In this document: positions 1 through 5,550 of the stretch, piece by piece
Layout: each line of letters opens with the position of its first letter
Numbering within the stretch: position 1 is the stretch's first letter
Assembly: GCA_020425485.1 (NCBI GenBank)
Contig: JAGQRL010000100.1
Location: forward strand, 1-5,626
Direction: 5' to 3'
Length of the DNA: 5,626 nucleotides
Origin: Rhodospirillaceae bacterium
GTDB lineage: Bacteria > Pseudomonadota > Alphaproteobacteria > DSM-16000 > Inquilinaceae
The notes under the pieces: model-generated
The model's database searches: none
Told to the model about the DNA's origin: nothing
What the model saw: the letters and a program-made list of their open reading frames with translations, nothing else
Position numbers and translations under genes: made by a program

Positions 1-2
1 AT

Positions 3-1421
3 TTCGACGTGCTGGCCGATGGCGAGGCCGCCCCGCCGCCGCTGACCGTGCGGGTGTGCTACAGCATCGCCTGTGTGCTTAGGGGGGCCGACGACCTGGT
101 GCGCCAGGCCCAGGAGATGCTGGGCGACGGCGTGCGGGTGGTGCGCGCCCCCTGCATGGGCCGCTGCGACCTGGCACCGACGGCCGAGCTGGGCCACCGC
201 CACATCGACGGTGCGGATGCCGCCAAGCTGGCGGCAGCGGTGGCCGCGGGCGACACCCATCCGGCGATCCCCGCCTACCAGGACCTGGCGGCCTACCGGG
301 CGGAAGGCGGCTACCGCATCCTCGGCGAATGCCTGTCGGGCATCCGCAGCCGCGAGGACATCCAGGGCCTGCTGGAACATTCCGGCCTGCGCGGGCTGGG
401 TGGTGCGGGCTTCGTCGCCGGCACCAAGTCGCGCCTGGTGGCCCAGCAGCCGGCCCCGCGGCTGATGGCGGTGAATGGCGACGAGGGCGAGCCCGGCACC
501 TTCAAGGACCGCTTCTACCTGGAACGCCGGCCCCATCAGGTGCTGGAAGGCATGCTGATCGGCGCCTGGCTGGTGGAGGCCGATGCCATATACCTCTACC
601 TGCGCGACGAATACCCCGCCGCCCGCGAGATCCTGTTGCGCGAGATTGCAGCGCTCTCAGAGGCCGGGCTCGGTGCCGGCATGCCGATCCACCTGCGCCG
701 CGGTGCCGGGGCCTACATCTGCGGCGAAGAAAGCGCCATGATCGAATCGATCGAAGGCAAGCGCGGCCTGCCGCGCCACAAGCCGCCCTATCCCAGCCAG
801 GTCGGGCTGTTCGGCCGGCCGACGCTGACCCACAACATCGAAACCGTCTACTGGTTCCCGGAGATCATCGCCAAGGGGCCGGACTGGTGGGCGAGCCACG
901 GGCGCAACGGCCGCAAGGGGCTGCGCAGCTACTCCGTGTCCGGCCGGGTGAAGGAACCGGGGGTGAAGTTGGCACCGGCCGGCATCTCCCTGCGCGAACT
1001 GGTCACCGAATACTGCGGCGGCATGGCCGAGGGGCACCGGCTGAAGGGCTATCTGCCGGGCGGTGCGTCCGGCGGCATCCTGCCGGCCCATCTGGACCGG
1101 GTGCCGCTCGATTTCGGCACGCTGGAACAGTACGGCTGCTTCATCGGCTCGGCCGCCGTCGTCGTGCTGTCGGACCAGGACAACATGCGCGAGGTGGCGC
1201 GCAACCTGATGGCCTTTTTCGCCGATGAAAGCTGCGGCCAGTGCACGCCGTGCCGCGTCGGTACGGAAAAGGCGCTGGCCCTGATGGGGGCGGAGGTGTG
1301 GGACGAGGTGCTGCTGACCGAGCTGAGCCAGGCCATGCGCGATGCGTCCATCTGCGGGCTCGGCCAGGCAGCACCCAACCCGCTGGTCTGCGCCATGCAG
1401 TATTTTCCCGAAGACTTCTGA
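3..1421 (+). CDS. fdsB: NAD-dependent formate dehydrogenase beta (diaphorase) subunit, NuoE-NuoF fusion type, 5' partial
   Basis: This is the flavin/iron-sulfur subunit that passes electrons from the molybdenum or tungsten formate dehydrogenase alpha subunit to NAD+ in a soluble cytoplasmic complex. The frame is open to the left edge, reading HFD if the cut first codon is CAT. Fused family members carry about 75 further residues of NuoE-like helical domain there, so the GTG at 9 is probably internal. Visible in order: a thioredoxin-like [2Fe-2S] domain with Cys codons at 57, 72, 153 and 165 (CYSIAC and CMGRC); the NuoF FMN/NADH domain with GLRGLGGAGF, VNGDEGEPGTFKDR and GAGAYICGEES; and a C-terminal N3-type [4Fe-4S] site with Cys codons at 1233, 1242, 1251 and 1353 (CGQCTPC, then SICGLG). 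The protein ends soon after, as FdsB does, without a ferredoxin extension. HoxF and NuoF are alternatives, but the VNGDEGEPGTF form and the short C-terminus favour FdsB. No alpha subunit gene follows; the next gene is convergent. Confidence 0.88.
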   Translation, partial: FDVLADGEAAPPPLTVRVCYSIACVLRGADDLVRQAQEMLGDGVRVVRAPCMGRCDLAPTAELGHRHIDGADAAKLAAAVAAGDTHPAIPAYQDLAAYRAEGGYRILGECLSGIRSREDIQGLLEHSGLRGLGGAGFVAGTKSRLVAQQPAPRLMAVNGDEGEPGTFKDRFYLERRPHQVLEGMLIGAWLVEADAIYLYLRDEYPAAREILLREIAALSEAGLGAGMPIHLRRGAGAYICGEESAMIESIEGKRGLPRHKPPYPSQVGLFGRPTLTHNIETVYWFPEIIAKGPDWWASHGRNGRKGLRSYSVSGRVKEPGVKLAPAGISLRELVTEYCGGMAEGHRLKGYLPGGASGGILPAHLDRVPLDFGTLEQYGCFIGSAAVVVLSDQDNMREVARNLMAFFADESCGQCTPCRVGTEKALALMGAEVWDEVLLTELSQAMRDASICGLGQAAPNPLVCAMQYFPEDF

Positions 1422-1465
1422 GCGGTCGGCGCGGGCCTCCCGGGGGCGCGGGGCGCGCGGGGCGG

Positions 1466-1903
1466 TCAGTCCTCGAACATCTCCTTGGCGAACTTGGACG
1501 CGCCCTCGTTGGCGAACTCCCTGCCCAGGCTTTCCTTGCGCTTGGGCTGATCCTTGGCCGGATCGAACGCGCCGGTCAGCGCCACCAGCCCGGTGAGGGC
1601 CAGCACGCCGCCGGCCACGATGAAGCCGATCTGCGTCCACGGCTCCTCATCGCCGGGAACCCGGGACGCCGCATAGAAGAGCAGGGCGGCCAGCATCCCC
1701 AGGCATAAGAACAGCATCAGCCGCCGGGCCAGGATGAAAAACGGCGCCAGGGCGGAAATGACGCCGAGGATGGCAAAGCCGATGCCGATTTCCCGATGCC
1801 TCGGCAGTTCTTCGGCGATCTCCGGTACCGGGCTGGCATAGAGCAGCCAGGCCAGGACAAAGAAGCTGACGACGGCGAAGAAGAATTTGGCCTTGCGCAG
1901 CAC
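1466..1903 (-). CDS. Small four-helix inner membrane protein of unknown function
   Basis: I do not recognise this family. The chosen start is the GTG at 1903-1901, preceded by a strong purine-rich ribosome binding site (GGGGGA) six bases upstream; this gives 145 residues. An upstream extension to 1966 is open, but its sequence is polar and Pro/Gly/Arg-rich and looks non-coding. Four hydrophobic segments are visible at about residues 6-23, 39-59, 62-79 and 92-111. They are joined by short loops, including an acidic stretch after helix 3 (GDEE). A charged tail of about 34 residues follows, rich in Lys, Glu and Asp and ending FAKEMFED, probably cytoplasmic by the positive-inside rule. There are no conserved His/Cys metal motifs or catalytic signatures. 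It lies 143 bp downstream of opgH on the same strand and could be cotranscribed, but the hairpin in between also allows separate expression. It converges on fdsB with 44 bp between stops. Confidence 0.75.
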   Translation of the reverse strand: MLRKAKFFFAVVSFFVLAWLLYASPVPEIAEELPRHREIGIGFAILGVISALAPFFILARRLMLFLCLGMLAALLFYAASRVPGDEEPWTQIGFIVAGGVLALTGLVALTGAFDPAKDQPKRKESLGREFANEGASKFAKEMFED

Positions 1904-1907
1904 AGAT

Positions 1908-1996
1908 CGTCCCCCCGGTCGGGCCTGGTGGCATCGCCCGGCAGGGTGACACGTCGGGCCGGCCAAGGGGACGGTTTTCGCCGATCGGGGGGGACG
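1908..1996 (-). repeat. Inverted repeat in the leader of the small membrane protein gene, one arm covering its RBS
   Basis: The arms are 1908-1916 (CGTCCCCCC on +) and 1988-1996 (GGGGGGACG on +), perfectly complementary over 9 bases and separated by 71 bases. In the minus-strand transcript the distal arm precedes the arm that contains the Shine-Dalgarno. Pairing would therefore sequester the ribosome binding site. Homopolymer C/G runs arise easily in DNA this GC-rich, so a regulatory role is only inferred. Confidence 0.35.
1911..1916 (-). promoter_or_regulatory. Ribosome binding site deciding the GTG start of the small membrane protein gene
   Basis: On the minus strand a run of six G followed by ACG lies just before the GTG at 1903, at normal Shine-Dalgarno spacing. 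It selects this start over upstream in-frame codons. The same bases form one arm of a 9-bp inverted repeat with 1988-1996, so the site could be masked in the transcript. Confidence 0.6.
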
Positions 1997-2004
1997 CTGG
2001 GCGA

Positions 2005-2028
2005 GGCGGCGCCGATCGCGCCGCCGCC
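2005..2028 (-). terminator. GC-rich hairpin immediately downstream of opgH, terminator-like without U tract
   Basis: The sequence GGCGGCG is followed by a 10-base loop and CGCCGCC, giving a perfect 7-bp GC stem. It begins 18 bases after the opgH stop codon. No run of U follows on the minus strand, so it is not a canonical intrinsic terminator. It may stabilise the opgH mRNA 3' end, attenuate read-through into the next gene, or be fortuitous. Confidence 0.3.
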
Positions 2029-2046
2029 TTCAATCTCCGCCGAAGC

Positions 2047-3936
2047 TCAGTCGCCGCTGCCCACCGCCGGGGCGAACACGCGGCGGCCGGTTTGCGGCCG
2101 CGCGGCTTCGTGCACCGGGGCCACCACCGGCAGCAGCTCCGCCGGAGTTGCCAGCTCCTCCGGGATGGCCGCGATCTTGTGGCGCGTCAGCCAGCGCCCG
2201 AAGCCCGGATCGGCGGTCAGGCAGGCGAACGGCACCGACAGCAGCAGGCTGCCGAAGAACGGCACCGCCCAGGGCAGGGCCGACGGCAAGGCGAACGCCA
2301 GGCCTAGGCCGGCCCCGGCACCGATGAGAAGCTGCGGCCACAGCCCGCGCACCGCCACGCCCAGCGGCACGGCATGGGCATCGCGTTCCTGGGAACCCCA
2401 GCCGACGCGGCGGCCGAACACCAGGCGGATGAGGAACAGCGTTACCGCCACCGCGATCACCGGCGACAGCAGGATGGAGAACACGATCTCCGCCAGCGTG
2501 CTGATGAGCAGCCGGCCCGCCCCGCCATAGGTGCGCCGGCGTGTGGCACTGGTGAGCACGCCCGCCACCCCCACCAGCTTGGGTGCGAACACCAGCGCCA
2601 TCATGGTGAGGAACAGCCACAGCCCTTCTTCCACCGACACGCTGCCGAGCGGCCCGAGGATCGCTTCGTCCGCCACCCCCATGGTGTAGAGGGCGGCCTG
2701 GGTGAAGCCGGCGAAGATGAAGGCGAGCCAGGCCGGCACCGACAGGTACATCAAGATGGCGTGGCCGATCTGGAACCAGCCCATGGGCCGCGCCCGGAAG
2801 CCCTGCATGCCGATCAGGCCGAGATACTGGGTGTTGCCCTGGCACCAGCGCAGGTCGCGCTTCAGGAAGTCGAAATAGGTCGGCGGGTTTTCCTCGTAGC
2901 TGCCGCCTTCTTCCGGCACCACCCACACGCCGTAGCCGGCCTGGCGCATGACCGCCGCTTCGATCTGGTCGTGGCTGATGATCTGGCCGGGGAAGGCGCG
3001 GCCCTGGGGGATGTCGGGCAGGTCGCAATGGGCGCGGAACGGGGCGATGCGCACCACCGCGTTGTGCCCCCAATACGGCCCTTCGTCGCCCTGCCACCAG
3101 GCTTGGCCGGTGGCGTAGACGCGCATGCCGTGGCGCATGCCGAACTGGAACAGGCGGGCAAAGCCGCTTTTCGACGGCAGGCCCAGCGACAGCGCCTGGA
3201 TGATGCCGGCATCGGGGTTGGCTTCCAGCACGCGCACCAGGCGCACGATGGCGTTGCCGGTCATCACGCTGTCGGCGTCCAGCACCACCATGGCGTCGTA
3301 GTTGTCGCCGCAGCGGTCAACGAACTCCTTGATGTTGCCCACCTTGCGCCGGTCGTTGACGACGCGGCGGCGGTAGAAGATCTGGCCCGCCCGGGGATGG
3401 CCGGATTGCCAGCGGGCGAAGCCGGCATCTTCCGCCGCCATGGTGGCGGGATCGTTGCTGTCGCTCAGCAGGTGGATGTCGAAGCGGTCGGCCTGGCCGG
3501 TCGCCTCCAGGCTGTCGGACACCACCTTGAGGTGCTTGAACACCCGTGCCGCGTCCTCGTTGTAGACCGGCATGATCACGGCGATCTTGCCGGTAACCGG
3601 CGCGTTCTCCGCCACCCGGCGTACCGGCGGGGTGACCGCGGCCACGGGATCGCGCGCCAGGCGCAGCACCAGCACGCCGATCACCGCGTTCCACAGGCCC
3701 ACCGCGACCCACGGCGTGGTGATCAGGTAGGAGGCCAGCATCAGGAACTCCAGCGGCTGCCAGCCGTGCAGGCTGAGCACCTTGGCCATCCACACCCCCA
3801 GCCCGCCGACGGTGGCGAGCACGGCGGTGGCGAACAGCACGCGGCGCAGCAGCAGGCGGCGGCGCCAGGCCGGGTCTGCGATGGCGAACCCGCGCGCTGC
3901 GGGAGGAACTGGACGGGCAGAGACCAGGTCGGTCAT
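2047..3936 (-). CDS. opgH: Osmoregulated periplasmic glucan membrane glucosyltransferase OpgH (MdoH)
   Basis: This is an inner-membrane family 2 glycosyltransferase. In characterised homologues it uses UDP-glucose to build the beta-glucan backbone of osmoregulated periplasmic glucans and export it to the periplasm. From the ATG at 3936 the protein has 629 residues; a TTG seven codons upstream is an alternative start with no better support. Two hydrophobic segments (about 33-54 and 63-91) precede the GT-A domain. The GT-A domain has MPVYNED (122-128), LLSDSNDP (156-163), the metal/UDP-binding LDADS (219-223), SHDQIEAA (321-328) with the likely catalytic Asp323, and the R-x-x-R-W form of the QxxRW motif in RDLRWCQGN (360-368). 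About five hydrophobic segments follow (roughly 387-413, 437-459, 477-508, 534-553, 556-574), then a Pro/Ala-rich tail. It is shorter than E. coli OpgH (847 residues), as expected for alphaproteobacterial forms. opgG is absent from both sides; the divergent gene upstream is a dehydrogenase. Confidence 0.93.
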   Translation of the reverse strand: MTDLVSARPVPPAARGFAIADPAWRRRLLLRRVLFATAVLATVGGLGVWMAKVLSLHGWQPLEFLMLASYLITTPWVAVGLWNAVIGVLVLRLARDPVAAVTPPVRRVAENAPVTGKIAVIMPVYNEDAARVFKHLKVVSDSLEATGQADRFDIHLLSDSNDPATMAAEDAGFARWQSGHPRAGQIFYRRRVVNDRRKVGNIKEFVDRCGDNYDAMVVLDADSVMTGNAIVRLVRVLEANPDAGIIQALSLGLPSKSGFARLFQFGMRHGMRVYATGQAWWQGDEGPYWGHNAVVRIAPFRAHCDLPDIPQGRAFPGQIISHDQIEAAVMRQAGYGVWVVPEEGGSYEENPPTYFDFLKRDLRWCQGNTQYLGLIGMQGFRARPMGWFQIGHAILMYLSVPAWLAFIFAGFTQAALYTMGVADEAILGPLGSVSVEEGLWLFLTMMALVFAPKLVGVAGVLTSATRRRTYGGAGRLLISTLAEIVFSILLSPVIAVAVTLFLIRLVFGRRVGWGSQERDAHAVPLGVAVRGLWPQLLIGAGAGLGLAFALPSALPWAVPFFGSLLLSVPFACLTADPGFGRWLTRHKIAAIPEELATPAELLPVVAPVHEAARPQTGRRVFAPAVGSGD

Positions 3937-4025
3937 GGGCGGTCCGCAATGGCACAATTGGGGGTGGCGAGATGGACGGGCGTCCGGCCGGCTTGAGACC
4001 TAGGCGAAATTCTGCGAGGTCAATC

Positions 4026-4075
4026 ACGTAGGGCCCTAAACCCGGTCCACTGTGGCGTGTAAACCACACCTACGT
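4026..4075 (+). promoter_or_regulatory. Nested inverted repeats, candidate operator or structured 5' leader
   Basis: Outer arms ACGTAGG (4026-4032) and CCTACGT (4069-4075) are perfectly complementary. An inner hairpin TGTGG-8 bases-CCACA (4051-4068) abuts the right outer arm directly, so the two stems could stack. The left part also contains the 10-bp palindrome TAGGGCCCTA. These elements lie 50-100 bases before the dehydrogenase start, where an operator or a leader structure would sit. The function is inferred only. Confidence 0.35.
4046..4056. repeat. Palindromic 11-base repeat TCCACTGTGGC, copy 1
   Basis: The core CCACTGTGG reads the same on both strands apart from its central base. An identical 11-base copy occurs at 4121-4131, exactly 75 bp away, close to seven helical turns. 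It could be one half of a two-site operator controlling the downstream operon. Confidence 0.45.
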
Positions 4076-4114
4076 CATGGTGTTCCCGCTGCATGGGTCC
4101 CCCGCACAAGTAAC

Positions 4115-4118
4115 GAGG
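4115..4118 (+). promoter_or_regulatory. Ribosome binding site deciding the GTG start of the dehydrogenase gene
   Basis: GAGG lies eight bases before the GTG at 4127, a good Shine-Dalgarno distance. Upstream in-frame start codons (for example 4052) would add residues unlike the family N-terminus, so 4127 is preferred. Confidence 0.6.
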
Positions 4119-4120
4119 CT

Positions 4121-4131
4121 TCCACTGTGGC
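4121..4131. repeat. Palindromic 11-base repeat TCCACTGTGGC, copy 2, over the dehydrogenase start codon
   Basis: This is identical to 4046-4056. Its palindromic core (4122-4130) includes the GTG start codon at 4127-4129. A repressor bound here would block transcription or early elongation. In RNA the core alone is too short to form a stable hairpin, so a DNA-level role is more plausible. Confidence 0.45.
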
Positions 4132-5122
4132 CGACTCCCGCGTTTCCAGGAGCTTCTGGTGTATCGCCCCCCTTCATGGCGAAATCCGGGACCGAACGGT
4201 GGACACACCCCGTCACGATGACGTGATCGTGGAGACCTGGTTCACCGGTGTGAGCCGCGGCACCGAGAGCCTGGTGTTCGCCGGTGCCGTGCCGGACAGC
4301 GAGTTTGCCCGCATGCGCGCCCCCTTCCAGGAGGGCGTGTTCCCCTTCCCGGTGAAGTACGGCTATGCCGCCGTGGGGCAGGTGGTGGAAGGCCCGGCGG
4401 ACCTTGCCGGCCGCACCGTGTTCTGCCTGCACCCCCACGAGGACGTGTTCTGCGTGCCCGCGTCTGCCGTGCTGCCGCTGCCGGACGGCGTACCGCCCGC
4501 CCGCGCGGTGCTGGCCGCCAATGCCGAAACCGCCGTCAACGCGGTGTGGGATGCCCTGCCGACGGTGGGCGACCGCGTCGCCGTGGTGGGCGGCGGCACA
4601 CTGGGCTGCCTGGTCGCCTGGCTGATCGGCGGCATTCCGGGCACCCGGGTGCAGCTTGTCGACATCGACGAGGGGCGGGCGGAGGTGGCGGCGGCGCTGG
4701 GGATCGGCTTCGCCGTGCCGGGCCAGGCGGAAGGCGACTGCGACCTGGTGGTGCACGCCTCGGCCAGCGAGGCCGGGCTGACGACGGCGCTGGGCCTGGC
4801 CGGGCTGGAAGCCACGGTGCTGGAGCTGAGCTGGTACGGCATCGCCCGGCCCGCAGTACCCCTGGGCCATGCCTTCCACGCCCAGCGCCTGACGCTGAAG
4901 TCCTCCCAGGTCGGCCGGGTGGCGCCGACTAAGCGTACGCGTACGGCCCACCGCGACCGCCTGGCCCTGGCGCTCAGCCTGCTGGATGACCCGCGGCTCG
5001 ACGTGCTGTTGACCGGATGGTCCGACTTCGCTGATCTGCCGCGCACCATGCTGCATCTGCATCAGCACCCCGCCGGTGCGCTGTGCCACGTGGTGCGCTA
5101 CCCCGCCGCCCCCAACGAGTGA
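4127..5122 (+). CDS. Medium-chain dehydrogenase/reductase, BchC-like, lacking classical zinc ligands
   Basis: This is probably an NAD(P)-dependent oxidoreductase of the zinc-binding alcohol dehydrogenase superfamily; the substrate is unknown. The GTG start gives 331 residues. The N-terminal GroES-like domain has TGVSRGTESLVF (40-51) and FPFPVKYGYAAVGQVVEG (72-89). These resemble bacteriochlorophyllide dehydrogenase BchC and its relatives. The position of the usual catalytic Cys is Ser43, and the usual GHE is replaced within KYGY, so catalytic zinc is unlikely. The Rossmann fold shows VVGGGTLG (153-160) and ends strand 2 with VDID (178-181), where the acidic residue favours NAD over NADP. KSSQVG (258-263) is a recognisable subfamily motif. 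No bacteriochlorophyll genes are nearby, so BchC itself is unlikely. It is the first gene of a compact operon: the next gene starts eight bases after the stop. From memory, related dehydrogenases sit beside pterin synthase-like and glycosyltransferase genes in other alphaproteobacteria; this was not verified by search. Confidence 0.82.
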   Translation: MADSRVSRSFWCIAPLHGEIRDRTVDTPRHDDVIVETWFTGVSRGTESLVFAGAVPDSEFARMRAPFQEGVFPFPVKYGYAAVGQVVEGPADLAGRTVFCLHPHEDVFCVPASAVLPLPDGVPPARAVLAANAETAVNAVWDALPTVGDRVAVVGGGTLGCLVAWLIGGIPGTRVQLVDIDEGRAEVAAALGIGFAVPGQAEGDCDLVVHASASEAGLTTALGLAGLEATVLELSWYGIARPAVPLGHAFHAQRLTLKSSQVGRVAPTKRTRTAHRDRLALALSLLDDPRLDVLLTGWSDFADLPRTMLHLHQHPAGALCHVVRYPAAPNE

Positions 5123-5130
5123 TCCAGGCT

Positions 5131-5550
5131 ATGACAGCACCGCTCTACACCTTGGGCATCCGCGACCATGTGATGATCGCCCACAGTTTCCGCGGCGAGG
5201 TGTTCGGCCCCGCCCAGAAACTGCACGGCGCCACCTTCATCGTCGACGTGGAGTTCCGCCGCGAGACCTTGGACGAGGACGGCATCGTCGTGGACATCGG
5301 GCTCGCTTCCACGGTGCTGAAGGAAGCGCTGGGCAGCTTCAACTACCGCAACCTGGACGACGAGGCGGAGTTCAACGGCATCAACACCACCACGGAGGTG
5401 ATGGCCCGCGTGGTGTTCGACCGCATGGTGGTGGCCATCGATGCCGGCCGCCTGGGGGCCGGGGCCGCGGGGATCTCCTCCATCAAGGTCACCCTGCACG
5501 AAAGCCACATCGCCTGGGCCTCCTTCGAAGGGCCGGTGCATGGCCGCTGA
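5131..5550 (+). CDS. 6-pyruvoyltetrahydropterin synthase/QueD-like T-fold protein with substituted active-site positions
   Basis: This is a member of the PTPS/6-carboxytetrahydropterin synthase family, which acts on dihydroneopterin triphosphate made from GTP. The ATG at 5131 gives 139 residues, a typical family length. A GTG at 5119 that overlaps the upstream stop is a possible alternative start. By hand alignment, IAHSF (His18) and LHG (His32) match two of the three zinc histidines, but the third (HGH in the family) is Ala34. The catalytic Cys position is Ala28, and the Asp-His pair of LDHxxLN appears as Asn71-Tyr72 in NYRNLDD. Retained features are VVDIG (53-57), NTTTE (85-89) matching the TSE region, and Glu124 in VTLHES, matching the pterin-binding Glu. 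His13 or His123 might complete a metal site. The chemistry may therefore differ from QueD, and annotation as a queuosine enzyme would be unsafe. It is tightly linked to the dehydrogenase before it and the glycosyltransferase after it. Confidence 0.85.
   Translation: MTAPLYTLGIRDHVMIAHSFRGEVFGPAQKLHGATFIVDVEFRRETLDEDGIVVDIGLASTVLKEALGSFNYRNLDDEAEFNGINTTTEVMARVVFDRMVVAIDAGRLGAGAAGISSIKVTLHESHIAWASFEGPVHGR
5527..5532 (+). promoter_or_regulatory. Ribosome binding site of the glycosyltransferase gene, inside the preceding gene
   Basis: GAAGGG lies seven bases before the ATG at 5540 and within the end of the pterin synthase-like gene. It supports that start and suggests translational coupling of the two genes. 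Confidence 0.6.

Larger units (their letters stand above)
3937..4126. other. Divergent intergenic control region between opgH and the dehydrogenase-pterin operon
   Basis: This 190-bp region is visibly less GC-rich than the flanking genes and must carry promoters for both directions. I see no convincing paired -35/-10 boxes. On the minus strand TTGACC (4023-4018) resembles a -35 element for opgH, but no good -10 lies at the right distance. The region is rich in symmetry: CCTAGG (3999-4004), TAGGGCCCTA (4029-4038), ACGTAGG/CCTACGT arms (4026-4032 and 4069-4075), TGTGG/CCACA arms (4051-4055 and 4064-4068), and a repeated CCACTGTGG palindrome. This suggests protein-binding sites or a structured leader. 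Confidence 0.5.

Noticed and set aside
1422..1465. Possible bidirectional terminator between fdsB and the convergent gene
   Set aside because: The spacer is extremely GC-rich with only weak, poorly looped self-complementarity and no T run on either strand.
657..1640. 327-codon open frame on the - strand across the end of fdsB and the small membrane gene
   Set aside because: It crosses the convergent gene boundary, is antisense to fdsB, is Arg/Gly/Ala-rich without motifs and has no convincing start signal.
2030..3097. 355-codon open frame on the - strand in a second frame of opgH
   Set aside because: It is Arg/Pro/Gly-rich out-of-frame translation of opgH; the opgH frame carries all the GT2 motifs and membrane segments.
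3934..3957. TTG start of opgH at 3957 giving a protein seven residues longer
   Set aside because: The added MCHCGPP segment does not look like an OpgH N-terminus, and the ATG at 3936 with a GCGGA sequence six bases upstream is at least as well placed.
2374..3996. 540-codon open frame on the + strand opposite opgH
   Set aside because: It is antisense to a well-supported opgH. Its product is dominated by His, Gln, Ala and Gly, the composition expected from the complement of GC-rich codons. No domain motif is visible.
3995..4023. Sigma-70-like promoter for opgH starting at TTGACC on the - strand
   Set aside because: The -35-like hexamer is good, but at 15-17 bases spacing the possible -10 sequences (TAGGTC, GGTCTC) match poorly, so no promoter is called.
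4070..5089. 339-codon open frame on the - strand opposite the dehydrogenase
   Set aside because: It is a shadow of the sense gene caused by high GC, with Gln/His/Arg/Gly-rich composition and no recognisable domain.
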